A DNA stretch of 64,000 nt. Origin: Cognatundibacterium jejuense (GTDB lineage: Bacteria; Pseudomonadota; Gammaproteobacteria; Burkholderiales; Burkholderiaceae_D). Location of the stretch: positions 62,001-126,000 of the forward strand of contig NZ_JACOFV010000015.1 of the NCBI RefSeq assembly GCF_014284255.1. The letters are read 5' to 3'. How positions within the stretch are numbered: the first letter of the stretch is position 1; every line of letters starts with the position of its first letter. Position numbers and translations under genes: made by a program. The notes beneath the pieces are model-generated. The model saw nothing but the letters and a program-made list of their open reading frames with translations, searched no databases and had not been told where the DNA came from. This document shows, one piece after another, positions 17,945-26,707 of this stretch.

Positions 17945-20389
17945 ATGAGACTTCGTTCGATTGCACTAGCTTGCTCTATCCTGGCGATTGCCACGGGTTG
18001 CAGCAAAAGTTCTACGCCCGCTGCAGCCTCACCGACAATAGTTAGTGTTAATGGTGTTGCTTCTGCTGGGACACCATTAGTCGGCGTCGTGGTTAGTGCA
18101 ACCGATGCAACCGGAGCAATCACAACGTCTACTACAACTGATGCAAGTGGTCGCTACACGCTCAATTTGTCAGGCACCGCACCGTATTTGTTAACTACGC
18201 CATATAACGACGTAGACGGCACACCTGTCGTATTATCTGCAGCGATTAGCCCGACAGTCGCAGCCGGTCAGACCGTGACTGTACAGGCTAATTTGAATCC
18301 TTTAACTTCGTTGATTTCCCAACGTGTTTTGGGTAGCGTTCCAACGAGCAGCAATGTTGCCGGTTCCGCGGTCGCGACAATTTCTGCAACGCAGATTACT
18401 GCCGCTGAACAAGCGTTGAGTACCTTGTTGCAACCGGTTTATACCGCATTAAATATTCCTGCTTCCGAGACAACAGATCCTATCGGTTCTACTGCTTACA
18501 AAGCGGGTAGTGCTGATCCCCTGGACAATTTGTTTAACGTGACTAGTTTCAACGTCCATACTGGTCAAATCAGCGTAGGTACTGATGCGAACAATACGGT
18601 ATTGAATGTTCCTGCGACAGGTACTATTTCTACAAGCGTTCCGGCAACTGCAGTGAGTTCAGTGGTTGCATTGGCAAACGGTGCGACGACAACCCCAATT
18701 ACCAACGTGATCGTCGTCATCGGTGAAAACCAGACATTTGACGGTGTTTTCGGCGCTTACTCTGCACCGCAAGGCCAGACAGTGAAAAACTTGCTGTCCC
18801 AAGGCATCATCAATGCTGATGGCACGCCAGGTCCTAATTTTGCTTTGGCGACGCAAAATCAGGCAGCGAATCTCAGCACCTATAGCATCACGCCGACCCG
18901 TACGACAGCGTACACAAACTTGCCGCAGCCTTTGCAAATTGGTGAATTGGTTCCGACTAAAACTGGTTTAGTGACACAGGGTGGTACACCTGATCCAAAA
19001 TTCCCGGCTAATTTGCCGAATGGACCATTTCAAATCACCAAATACGTTCCTTACGGTGTGACTATGGCCAATCCTATCGGAACGACGACGGGTGATCCAG
19101 TGCACCGTTTCTTCCAGATGTGGCAGCAAACTGGCGGTGACAATTCTAAATTGGATATGTTTACATGGATTTCTAATTCAGTTGGACAGGGCGGCGATAC
19201 GACTGGCATCACGCCAGCGAACCCATCGCAAGGTGGTGAGCTGATGGGCTTCTTCAATATGAATACAGGTGATGCACCTTATTTCAAATTCCTTGCACAG
19301 AACTATGCAATGAGTGACAACTATCACCAATCGATTCTTGGTGGAACTGGTGCTAACTTCTTTGCAATTGCGACTGCTGACGTACCATACTTTAATGTTG
19401 CCGGTGCAGTTGCCGTGCCGCCAGCTACGCAAATTGAGAATCCTAATCCGCTGTCTGGCACGTCTAACTTCTATACCAGAGACGGCTATAGTGGCGGCTC
19501 TTACGTGAATTGCTCAGATGCTACCCAGCCTGGCGTTGCACCAATTTTGGCGGCACTTGCTGTCAAAGGTGTAAAGAGTAATTGCGATGCTGGTAAATAC
19601 TATCTGGTCAATAACTATGGTCCGGGCTATGACATGAACGGTAATCCTCAGCCTATTGGTCCAAACAATTACAACTACCCGCCACAGACAGTACCGACAA
19701 TTGCCGAAGCGCTTGCAAGTAAAAATGTAACTTGGAAGTGGTACACCGGTGCACGTGACCTGGCCGACGTAACACAAGATGCATTAGCTTTTGGCGTTCC
19801 CGCACCGTATGCGCAAGTTGTTCAATATAATGCGATTGGCGATCCATTGGTTGCGTCCTCAAACGTGATGACAAATCCTAAGTTGAAGGCAGGTTTGGCA
19901 GGGTTGACAACTTTCTTCTCCGATCTGAACAGTAATAACTTGCCTAAAGTCTCCTTCGTTGTACCTAAAAATCTGGACAGTGGACACCCAGGCTATTCGG
20001 TCGCTGCTAAATATGAGTACTTCCTGCAAAATCTGATCGCCCAAGTACAGGCCAATAAAGCTTTGTATGCACACACTGCGATTATCATCACGACCGATGA
20101 AGGTGGTGGTCACTTCGATACTGGTCCTATCCAGAACATTGATTTCTTTGGCGATGGCCCGCGTATTCCGTTCCTGATCGTTTCTCCGTATGCACGTACG
20201 AACTATATCGATCATACTTACCACGATCATTCTTCAATTTTGAAGTTTATTGAACGCAACTGGAAACTCCAACCTTTGTCAGCACGCAGCCGTGACAATC
20301 GTCCAAATCCAGTCAATACGGCTGCAGATCTGTATCGCCCGGCAAACTCGGCAGCATTGGGTGACCTGACAACGATGTTCAAGTTTTAA
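17945..20389 (+). CDS. Phosphoesterase-family lipoprotein (acid phosphatase / phospholipase C type)
   Basis: Exported lipoprotein of 814 aa with lipobox IATGC (C19). Residues about 30-110 look like a carboxypeptidase-regulatory/Ig-type beta domain ('SVNGVASAGTPLVGVVVSATDATG...TTDASGRYTLNLSG'). From about residue 250 comes the phosphoesterase domain (AcpA/phospholipase C family): 'VIVVIGENQTFDGVFGAY' (metal-site Glu-Asn), 'YAMSDNYHQSILGGTGANFFAIATAD', 'IIITTDEGGGHFDTG' and 'RIPFLIVSPYARTNYIDHTYHDHSSILKFIERNW'. These are metal-binding and catalytic segments of the family. A terminator follows 20 bp after the stop. It lies next to the di-heme/two-component block, and all neighbours are exported proteins. 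Confidence 0.85.
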   Translation: MRLRSIALACSILAIATGCSKSSTPAAASPTIVSVNGVASAGTPLVGVVVSATDATGAITTSTTTDASGRYTLNLSGTAPYLLTTPYNDVDGTPVVLSAAISPTVAAGQTVTVQANLNPLTSLISQRVLGSVPTSSNVAGSAVATISATQITAAEQALSTLLQPVYTALNIPASETTDPIGSTAYKAGSADPLDNLFNVTSFNVHTGQISVGTDANNTVLNVPATGTISTSVPATAVSSVVALANGATTTPITNVIVVIGENQTFDGVFGAYSAPQGQTVKNLLSQGIINADGTPGPNFALATQNQAANLSTYSITPTRTTAYTNLPQPLQIGELVPTKTGLVTQGGTPDPKFPANLPNGPFQITKYVPYGVTMANPIGTTTGDPVHRFFQMWQQTGGDNSKLDMFTWISNSVGQGGDTTGITPANPSQGGELMGFFNMNTGDAPYFKFLAQNYAMSDNYHQSILGGTGANFFAIATADVPYFNVAGAVAVPPATQIENPNPLSGTSNFYTRDGYSGGSYVNCSDATQPGVAPILAALAVKGVKSNCDAGKYYLVNNYGPGYDMNGNPQPIGPNNYNYPPQTVPTIAEALASKNVTWKWYTGARDLADVTQDALAFGVPAPYAQVVQYNAIGDPLVASSNVMTNPKLKAGLAGLTTFFSDLNSNNLPKVSFVVPKNLDSGHPGYSVAAKYEYFLQNLIAQVQANKALYAHTAIIITTDEGGGHFDTGPIQNIDFFGDGPRIPFLIVSPYARTNYIDHTYHDHSSILKFIERNWKLQPLSARSRDNRPNPVNTAADLYRPANSAALGDLTTMFKF

Positions 20390-20409
20390 GTTGTAGCATT
20401 GAGTAGCAG

Positions 20410-20442
20410 CGGAGTGAATGCCTGGCATTGACTCCGTTTTTT
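20410..20442 (+). terminator. Rho-independent terminator after the phosphoesterase gene
   Basis: Stem CGGAGT-G-AATGC / GCATT-G-ACTCCG with a single G-G mismatch and a CTG loop, followed by TTTTTTGC. Confidence 0.8.
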
Positions 20443-20567
20443 GCTTTTTATTGAGGCTGTTAAGCGCGAAATATCAGAGATACACTGATTTCACAATAAT
20501 GGTTTCATTAAGTAAGTTTAAGCAAGTTGAGCACTCTAAGTATTTTTGATTACGAAGGTAAGTTTGC

Positions 20568-21902
20568 ATGTCTATACGAAGTAAGATTTTTTGTTCAATT
20601 TTTCTGTTGGCGCTGGCTGCTTGCCAGAAGCAAACCGAATCACAGCAAGTGGCAACAAACTCAGCGTCAGTAGCTACGACCCGCGCACAAACTGCGTCAG
20701 CATCAACATCAGCAGTCTCCGCAAGTCAGGTCGCTACGCAACAGAAGAAAAGAATCTGGGTCCAATATCCTGATCCCAACACGCCGCTAAGTCCTGAAGC
20801 GAGTTTGGGTAAACAATTATTCTTCGACGCTACCCTTTCTGCTTCCGGCAAGATGTCGTGTGCGACCTGTCACGAACCTGATCATGCTTACGCTCCATCC
20901 AATAATCTGGCGGTGCAATTAGGCGGTTCTGACATGCAACAGCCGGGTACTCGTGCTGTTCCTTCTCTCCGCTATCTGGCATTTACGCCAAAATTTACTC
21001 GGCATTTTTATCGCCCTTCAAGTGAAGGTGTAGAGGATGAAGGGCCAACCGGTGGCTTTACGCATGACGGTGCGGTTGATTCATTATCGTTACAAGCGGC
21101 GATTCCTATTCTGGCCGCAAATGAGATGGCGAACTTAACTGCAGGGGGTTTCACAGAACGATTGCGCCAAAGTCCTTCTGCGGCTGCTTTTATTAAGTTG
21201 TTTGGCGCGGATATGTTGCAACGTCCAGAGCAAGCCTTAGAGCGCGCAGGGGCAGCCCTGGAAGCGTTTCAAATGGAGGACTATAGCTTTCATCCTTACA
21301 CAAGTAAATATGATGCGGCAGTATCCGGTGAGACGCAGTTAAGTGACGCTGAAATGCGAGGCTTCATTGTCTTTAATGATGTACGCAAAGGTAATTGCGC
21401 CAAATGCCACACCAATCAGATCGGGCCCGGTGGTCGTCCGGCACAATTTACTGATTTTGAATTTGAAGCAATCGGCGCTCCACGCAATGCCGAGATTCCT
21501 GCCAATAAAAATCCTGCCTATTTTGATCTTGGTATTTGTGGACCTGCGCGCAAAGATCTCATTAAAGAAACTAACTATTGCGGCATGTTTAAAACACCAA
21601 CTTTACGTAACGTCGCAACACGTCAGGTTTTTTTGCATAATGGTGTTTTTAAAAGTCTCGATGATGTGATTCATTTTTATGCCGAGCGCGATAGCAAACC
21701 TGAAAAATGGTTTCCTAAGTCGCACGGTAAAACCGAACTCTACAATGATCTTCCAAAAAAGTACCGTGAAAATGTCGACCATATCACAGCACCATTTAAT
21801 CGCAAAAAAACCGACGGTCCAGTTATGACGGAAGCCGAAATGCAAGACTTGTTAGCATTTCTGAAAACGCTTGATGATGGTTATCGAAAAGTAGGGCATT
21901 AA
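20568..21902 (+). CDS. Di-heme cytochrome c peroxidase / MauG-family lipoprotein
   Basis: Exported di-heme c-type cytochrome of 444 aa with a lipobox (LALAAC, C19) and a Ser/Thr/Ala-rich linker to residue 60. Two heme-binding sites are visible: C98-A-T-C-H102 and C277-A-K-C-H281. The region between carries MauG/CcpA-like elements ('LGKQLFFDATLSASGKMSCATCHEPDHAY', 'GVEDEGPTGGFTHDGAVDSLSLQAAIPILAANEM'). The C-terminal part has 'FKTPTLRNVATRQVFLHNGVFKSLDDVIHFY', the conserved second-heme pocket. It could reduce peroxide or oxidise a protein or small substrate. It ends 14 bp from the convergent response regulator gene. Confidence 0.88.
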   Translation: MSIRSKIFCSIFLLALAACQKQTESQQVATNSASVATTRAQTASASTSAVSASQVATQQKKRIWVQYPDPNTPLSPEASLGKQLFFDATLSASGKMSCATCHEPDHAYAPSNNLAVQLGGSDMQQPGTRAVPSLRYLAFTPKFTRHFYRPSSEGVEDEGPTGGFTHDGAVDSLSLQAAIPILAANEMANLTAGGFTERLRQSPSAAAFIKLFGADMLQRPEQALERAGAALEAFQMEDYSFHPYTSKYDAAVSGETQLSDAEMRGFIVFNDVRKGNCAKCHTNQIGPGGRPAQFTDFEFEAIGAPRNAEIPANKNPAYFDLGICGPARKDLIKETNYCGMFKTPTLRNVATRQVFLHNGVFKSLDDVIHFYAERDSKPEKWFPKSHGKTELYNDLPKKYRENVDHITAPFNRKKTDGPVMTEAEMQDLLAFLKTLDDGYRKVGH

Positions 21903-21915
21903 AATAATCTGGAAT

Positions 21916-22599
21916 TCAAGACGCAGGCATCTCAAAGCGGTAACCAACCCCATATACAGAATTAAGGCAATCTGGTTCTGGCAGTTTGCTTTGAATTTTT
22001 TTACGGATATTTTTAATGTGAGAATCGATGGTTCTGTCATTGATATCGCGTTGGTCTTCATGGGCAATATCAAGCAAATGCTGGCGTGAAAAAACCCGAC
22101 TTGGGTGGCTGACCAGTTCTGACAGCAGGCGGAATTCAACTGGAGTCAGAGCTAATGCGCTGCCGTCGACTAAGATTCTTTGCTCTGCTTTTTCTATATA
22201 AAAGCGATTTTCTGGCGCTGATTTGAGAGTGCTATGGCGTAGATGTATTTTTGCTCGTGCCACTACTTCGCGCGGGCTGAAAGGCTTGCAGACATAGTCA
22301 TCCGCACCGACCTCTAATCCCAATAAACGATCGACTTCCTCGACTCTGGCGGTCAACATAATGATGGGAAGCTGGCTAAATTTTCGGATTTCCTGGCAAA
22401 CCGAAATGCCATCCAATTCGGGTAACATGAGATCAAGCAATAGCAGGTCAGGCGTGCTTCTTCGAACAGATTCGAGTCCTGACCTGCCATCGTGTATCTG
22501 TTCGACCAGATAACCGCTGGCAATAAAATAATCCTGTAACAGCGCAGCAATTTTTAAATCGTCTTCAATGATTAAAATACGTTGAACTGGATTTCCCAT
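21916..22599 (-). CDS. OmpR-family response regulator (BaeR-like)
   Basis: Response regulator of 227 aa. Receiver domain: acidic pair E12-D13-D14 area 'IIEDDLKIAALLQDYF', phospho-acceptor D56 in 'LLLLDLMLPELDG', Thr/Ser in 'IMLTARVEEVDRLLGLEVGADDYVCKPFSPREV' and the conserved Lys. The C-terminal winged-helix DNA-binding domain is 'LVDGSALALTPVEFRLLSELVSHPSRVFSRQHLL...RTIDSHIKNIRKKI...VYGVGYRFE'. It is the second gene of a two-gene minus-strand unit, 10 bp after the histidine kinase, the reverse of the common RR-HK order. Likely targets are the flanking di-heme enzyme genes (inference from position). Confidence 0.92.
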   Translation of the reverse strand: MGNPVQRILIIEDDLKIAALLQDYFIASGYLVEQIHDGRSGLESVRRSTPDLLLLDLMLPELDGISVCQEIRKFSQLPIIMLTARVEEVDRLLGLEVGADDYVCKPFSPREVVARAKIHLRHSTLKSAPENRFYIEKAEQRILVDGSALALTPVEFRLLSELVSHPSRVFSRQHLLDIAHEDQRDINDRTIDSHIKNIRKKIQSKLPEPDCLNSVYGVGYRFEMPAS

Positions 22600-22609
22600 T
22601 ATTATCTTT

Positions 22610-24079
22610 CTACTTAATCAAAGGCAGGCGGATTACAATTTTTAAACCACCTATGTCAGAGGGCATGGCGTCAATTTCACCATGATGCGCAGCCACTAAA
22701 GCGCGGCATATAGATAAGCCAAGACCACTACCACCATGGGCGCGACTGCGTGCCTGATCGACACGGTATAAGCGGTCAAATAGCAAGGCATGGGTATGTG
22801 GTGGAACGCCTGGCGCACTATCTTCGATACCAATTTCAACCAGGTGATGGCTGCTTGTCACGCTGCATCGTAGTTGGCCGGGGCTATTTGTGTAGCGTAT
22901 GCTATTTTCCAGCAAATTGCTGATGACTTGCGTCAGGCGAACCACATCTGCGTGAACAAATAATGGTTCATGCGGCAGTATTTTTTGCACGCTGATCTGT
23001 GCTTTCTCTAAACGTAGGGTGTAGCGTTGTATTGCCGAGTTGACTAAATTAACGATATCAATTCTGGCAAACTCGTAGCGCAAATCACCGGCATCGGCGA
23101 GTGTCAATTGGCGTACGTCATCGACCAATTTATTGAGATGAAGGACCTCAGAACGTAGTGATTCCATGGCTTGCGGAGATGAGACACGAACACCATCGAT
23201 CAATGCTTCTATTTCACCAAGAATAACGGTCAATGGTGTTCGCAATTCATGTGAAATATCAGCCAGCATCTGTCGCCGTTGAGTCTCATTTTGCTGTAAA
23301 GAGCGTGCCATGCTATTAATGTCTTTGGCTAAATCACCGAGTTCATCGCGACTGACAATTTCTACACGCGCTTGAAATTGCCCTTTGGCGATACGCTTAG
23401 TGACTTGATGCAGTGACTTCAATGGTCGTAATAAGTGCCGCGCAAGATATATTGAAAAAATGAGTGCGAATACGATTAAAACCGTGGCTAACCAGATTGT
23501 TTGCCGGATTTGAATACGGACGAAATCGAGCCCATTTGCATTCGAAATATTGCGTAAGGGAGCGAGCCGTAAGCGACCAATAATGTGTTTATCGTAGACT
23601 ATGCTTTGCCAACTTCCATCAGGTGCCGTGGCGACATCTTTGGGACCGATAATGACCTTACCTTGTGCATCAATCAGTGACAGCCTTTGCGCGAACCCGG
23701 TTGGATCTGGCGGCGGACGTTGTTCAGGTGGGACTTCTGGCGGTGGAATATTCAATACTTCGCTATCGTCGCGTGGTCTCGGTGGTGGCTGGCGGTGGTT
23801 TGGATTGTCATTTTCATTTTCGCGATGCGAGCGCAATTGGTCAAGTACATCGCGCATGTTTCTGCGGTCATGATAGAAGCGATCAAAATTACCGTTTTTT
23901 CGATAATCTTCCGCCAACAATTGGCTGAGTTTGTTCAAATCTTGTTGTTCCAGTTCGCTCAGATACGAAATAAAACCGCGCTTTAAATTCTGGCTACTAA
24001 CCCATGCCATTGTTCCTATACATAAAATCACGATAGCAGTGATTGCAATCGCGAGCTTTTTGGCAATGCTTAATTGCAT
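22610..24079 (-). CDS. Sensor histidine kinase (HAMP-HisKA-HATPase)
   Basis: Membrane histidine kinase of 489 aa. TM1 at about residues 8-28; a periplasmic domain of about 160 residues with a basic helical part and a Pro-rich stretch (residues 93-127); TM2 at about 193-213; HAMP ('RHLLRPLKSLHQVTKRIAKGQFQARVEI'). The H-box is 'ADISHELRTPLTVILGEIEAL', the N-box 'ISNLLENSIRYTNS', and the G-boxes 'IEDSAPGVPP' and 'GGSGLGLSICRALVAAHHGEI'. Overall it is BaeS-like. It is co-transcribed with the response regulator downstream and divergent from the second di-heme gene across a 280-bp AT-rich region. The signal sensed is unknown; envelope or redox stress is a guess from context. Confidence 0.92.
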   Translation of the reverse strand: MQLSIAKKLAIAITAIVILCIGTMAWVSSQNLKRGFISYLSELEQQDLNKLSQLLAEDYRKNGNFDRFYHDRRNMRDVLDQLRSHRENENDNPNHRQPPPRPRDDSEVLNIPPPEVPPEQRPPPDPTGFAQRLSLIDAQGKVIIGPKDVATAPDGSWQSIVYDKHIIGRLRLAPLRNISNANGLDFVRIQIRQTIWLATVLIVFALIFSIYLARHLLRPLKSLHQVTKRIAKGQFQARVEIVSRDELGDLAKDINSMARSLQQNETQRRQMLADISHELRTPLTVILGEIEALIDGVRVSSPQAMESLRSEVLHLNKLVDDVRQLTLADAGDLRYEFARIDIVNLVNSAIQRYTLRLEKAQISVQKILPHEPLFVHADVVRLTQVISNLLENSIRYTNSPGQLRCSVTSSHHLVEIGIEDSAPGVPPHTHALLFDRLYRVDQARSRAHGGSGLGLSICRALVAAHHGEIDAMPSDIGGLKIVIRLPLIK

Positions 24080-24150
24080 AAAGGAATATATTTAAGTAGT
24101 TAAAAAGATTTTTTATCGTCCACGCTGTGCATGATGGTACATAGTAAATC

Positions 24151-24177
24151 TTAATTGTGAAGAAAAATAGCAATTAA
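24151..24177. promoter_or_regulatory. Inverted repeat in divergent promoter region
   Basis: Perfect 7-bp inverted repeat TTAATTG - 13 nt - CAATTAA in the AT-rich gap between the histidine kinase gene and the second di-heme gene. It is a candidate operator, but AT-rich DNA produces such repeats easily. Confidence 0.3.
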
Positions 24178-24361
24178 AATTTTTTTAAAAATAAGTTATT
24201 TGGGCCGTAAAAAGTATGTCAAAAAATTCTCAATAATTCGTTTTTTCTCCATTTTATCTCCATATTTTTGATGCATTGTGGCAAGCATGCGCCTCAATGT
24301 GCGCTGCGTACTGCATATGAACATGTACGGTTATTTTCACGCGCATAGATGGAGGCTACGA

Positions 24362-25897
24362 ATGGACCAGAAAAAACGGAGTTGGAAGTTTGGCAAACAA
24401 TTATTGACGCTAAGCTTTCCTATAATGAGTTTAAGTGCCTGTGGCGGCGGAGGTAGCAATAGCACTCAGGCGGCAACAGATACAACGACTGCCATAACCA
24501 GTACGTCCGCATCAGCCGGTACCACCTCAAACGTGGCGGCTCCCGTACCACAAGCGAATAGTGAAGGTACCGTGCTCACTAGCAGCACCTCTGGCAACAT
24601 TGATCTCAGTAATGCATTTTTTCAAGCATTCGGTAATGGTCGTAGCTGTGCCAGCTGTCATCAGGAAAATCAGGCATGGAGTATTCGTCCGGATGTCTTG
24701 CAACAGCGTTTTGCCAATACTAATGGTACCGATCCTATTTTTAATTTAGTTGATGGCGCTACCTCACCGAATGATGTCGTCGCAACGCTGGATCAAAAAC
24801 GCCTCGCGTATAGTATGTTGCTGACCAAAGGCGTGATACGCATTGGTTTGCCAATTCCCAATGGTGCTCAATTTACGTTGACGGCTGTCGATGATCCTTA
24901 TAATTTTGCCAGTGCATCTCAGCTTTCTTTGTTCCGTCGACCTTTGCCAACGACGAACTTAAAATTTGAAAGTACGGTGATGTGGGATGGTCGCGAAACG
25001 TTCACCAATCCGCAATCTAATTTATGCATTAAAGACGCTAACCCCGCATCATGTTTTGCGACGGCTGATTCTGATCTGTTGAATCAGGCAAACACCGCCG
25101 TGATTACTCATGCCCAATCACCGCAAGGATTGACCGCGGCGCAGCAACGCTCGATTGCTAATTTTGAAGAGTCCTTGTTCACCGCGCAACTTACCAGCAC
25201 GCGTGCCGGTAGCCTGACTGATGCGGGTGCAAAAGGTGGAGTGGTTGCTTTAGTCGCTGCCAATTATTATTTTGGTATCAACGATATTAGTGCAGGAGAT
25301 TATCAGACTGGTGCGGCTTTCAATCAGAATGTAATGACCATGTATAGTACCTGGATCGGTTTAGATGCGCCTACACCGGGTGCGCAAGGTCAGCCTCCTG
25401 TAGCGCCGACCGCAGTCAATGTGCTGCGAGCATCCATCGCACGCGGTGAGCAAATTTTCAATACTATGCCAATCAACATTGCTGGCGTAGCCGGTTTCAA
25501 TGGTCAGTTGCGCGCTTCATTACAACGCGGTACTTGCGCCAGTTGTCACAGCACACCTGCAGTGGGTACGCAATCTGTGCCGCGTCTGTTTAATACCGGG
25601 GTAGCTGCAGCGAATTTGCGTACATCTGATATGCCCTTGTACACGCTTAAAAATACAATAACCGGAGAAGTGATTCAGACGACTGATCCTGGTTTTGCGT
25701 TGACAACGGGACAGTGGGCTGATATTGGCCGTTTCAAAGTTCCCGCTTTACGGGCTTTGGCTGCACGTGCACCTTATTTTCATAATGGCTCCGCGGCAGA
25801 TATTCCTGGTGTGATCCGATTTTATGACAGGCGTTTTAATATTGGTTTTACGCCACAAGAAGTCAATGACCTGACCGAATTTTTGAAAGTACTTTAA
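24362..25897 (+). CDS. Second di-heme cytochrome / MauG-like lipoprotein
   Basis: Exported di-heme protein of 511 aa. The start at 24362 is set by GGAGG at 24351-24355; an in-frame ATG at 24278 lacks a ribosome site. A basic N-terminus leads to a lipobox (SLSAC) followed by a GGGG linker and a Thr/Ser-rich stretch. Heme sites: C96-A-S-C-H100 and C392-A-S-C-H396. 'TVMWDGRETFTNPQSN' and the C-terminal 'FKVPALRALAARAPYFHNGSAADIPGVIRFYDRRF' match the di-heme peroxidase pocket. It is only distantly similar to the neighbouring 20.6-21.9 kb protein, so the two are not a recent duplication. It is divergent from the kinase gene. Confidence 0.87.
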   Translation: MDQKKRSWKFGKQLLTLSFPIMSLSACGGGGSNSTQAATDTTTAITSTSASAGTTSNVAAPVPQANSEGTVLTSSTSGNIDLSNAFFQAFGNGRSCASCHQENQAWSIRPDVLQQRFANTNGTDPIFNLVDGATSPNDVVATLDQKRLAYSMLLTKGVIRIGLPIPNGAQFTLTAVDDPYNFASASQLSLFRRPLPTTNLKFESTVMWDGRETFTNPQSNLCIKDANPASCFATADSDLLNQANTAVITHAQSPQGLTAAQQRSIANFEESLFTAQLTSTRAGSLTDAGAKGGVVALVAANYYFGINDISAGDYQTGAAFNQNVMTMYSTWIGLDAPTPGAQGQPPVAPTAVNVLRASIARGEQIFNTMPINIAGVAGFNGQLRASLQRGTCASCHSTPAVGTQSVPRLFNTGVAAANLRTSDMPLYTLKNTITGEVIQTTDPGFALTTGQWADIGRFKVPALRALAARAPYFHNGSAADIPGVIRFYDRRFNIGFTPQEVNDLTEFLKVL

Positions 25898-25905
25898 TCT
25901 TAAAA

Positions 25906-25940
25906 AAAACCGGAATTGCGATAATTGCAGTTCCGGTTTT
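25906..25940. terminator. Bidirectional terminator between di-heme gene and tdk
   Basis: Stem AAAACCGGAA / TTCCGGTTTT (10 bp) with a 15-nt loop; A-run before and T-run at the end. It lies 9 bp after one stop and 20 bp before the end of the convergent tdk gene. Confidence 0.85.
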
Positions 25941-25959
25941 GGAATTTGGTGATTGCAGA

Positions 25960-26511
25960 TTACGCTGAATAAAAACAGCGTCCACAAACATGCTGGTAAC
26001 GTTCATTGCCGCCGATATCAATTTGTTCGCCGGACTTCATACGTTTTCCGCTGGTATCAACGCGAATATTCATAGTCGCTTTTTTTCCGCAAGTACAGAT
26101 ATTTTTTAACTCTTCTATCGTATCGGATAAAGCTAATAAGTACGTAGAACCTGGAAAAGGTTCGCCCAAAAAATCACTGCGTATGCCATAACAAATCACA
26201 GGAACGCCGCGCACATGTGCGAGTTGATGTAATTGCCTCACCTGTTCTGGCGTCAGAAATTGCGCTTCATCCACCAACACGCAATTGACTTGTGGCGCTT
26301 CTTTGAAAAAATTAAATTGGCTATCAAAAACTGCTGCCTCGCGTTGTGGACCTAAGCGCGAAGTGACCTTGCCTACGCCATACCGATGATCAATTGCTGC
26401 CGTGTATAAATGGACACTCTGCCCTTGCTCTTCATAGTTATGTGCAACTTGCAATAGAGCAGTAGATTTACCTGCGTTCATTGCAGAGTATCTGAAGTAA
26501 AGCTTGGCCAC
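25960..26511 (-). CDS. tdk: Thymidine kinase (type II)
   Basis: Cytosolic kinase of pyrimidine salvage (thymidine + ATP to dTMP). Seen: Walker A 'SAMNAGKSTALLQ', the Asp-bearing 'VLVDEAQFLTPEQVRQL', 'VICYGIRSDFLGEPFPGS' (family lid), and four zinc-ligand Cys (CTCGKK and CGRCF). Length 183 aa is usual. The start is a GTG with AAGGA 7 nt upstream. It is a single gene whose promoter region is shared divergently with the small heat-shock gene. Confidence 0.95.
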   Translation of the reverse strand: MAKLYFRYSAMNAGKSTALLQVAHNYEEQGQSVHLYTAAIDHRYGVGKVTSRLGPQREAAVFDSQFNFFKEAPQVNCVLVDEAQFLTPEQVRQLHQLAHVRGVPVICYGIRSDFLGEPFPGSTYLLALSDTIEELKNICTCGKKATMNIRVDTSGKRMKSGEQIDIGGNERYQHVCGRCFYSA

Positions 26512-26607
26512 GGTTGGGTCCTTAAATTTTTATCGACGGGTGCATATTGTAACGTTATGCCAGAATTTCAAGAGCTTTGATTGCATTAAAAAAAGCAAAA
26601 AAAATGT

Positions 26608-26633
26608 CTTGAAATCGAAAAAAATCACCTTAT
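26608..26633 (+). promoter_or_regulatory. Sigma-32-type heat-shock promoter of hsp20 gene
   Basis: CTTGAA (26608-26613), a 12-nt spacer, then CACCTTAT (26626-26633). Compared with the RpoH consensus CTTGAA...CCCCATNT the first element is exact and the second matches 6 of 8. The distance to the hsp20 ATG is about 75 bp. Confidence 0.6.
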
Positions 26634-26707
26634 CTTTGACTCAGCAGATGCTCAATCGAGGTCTGCTGAAAATAATTTATATCGCTTCTTTCTAAAAGGA
26701 TATCACC

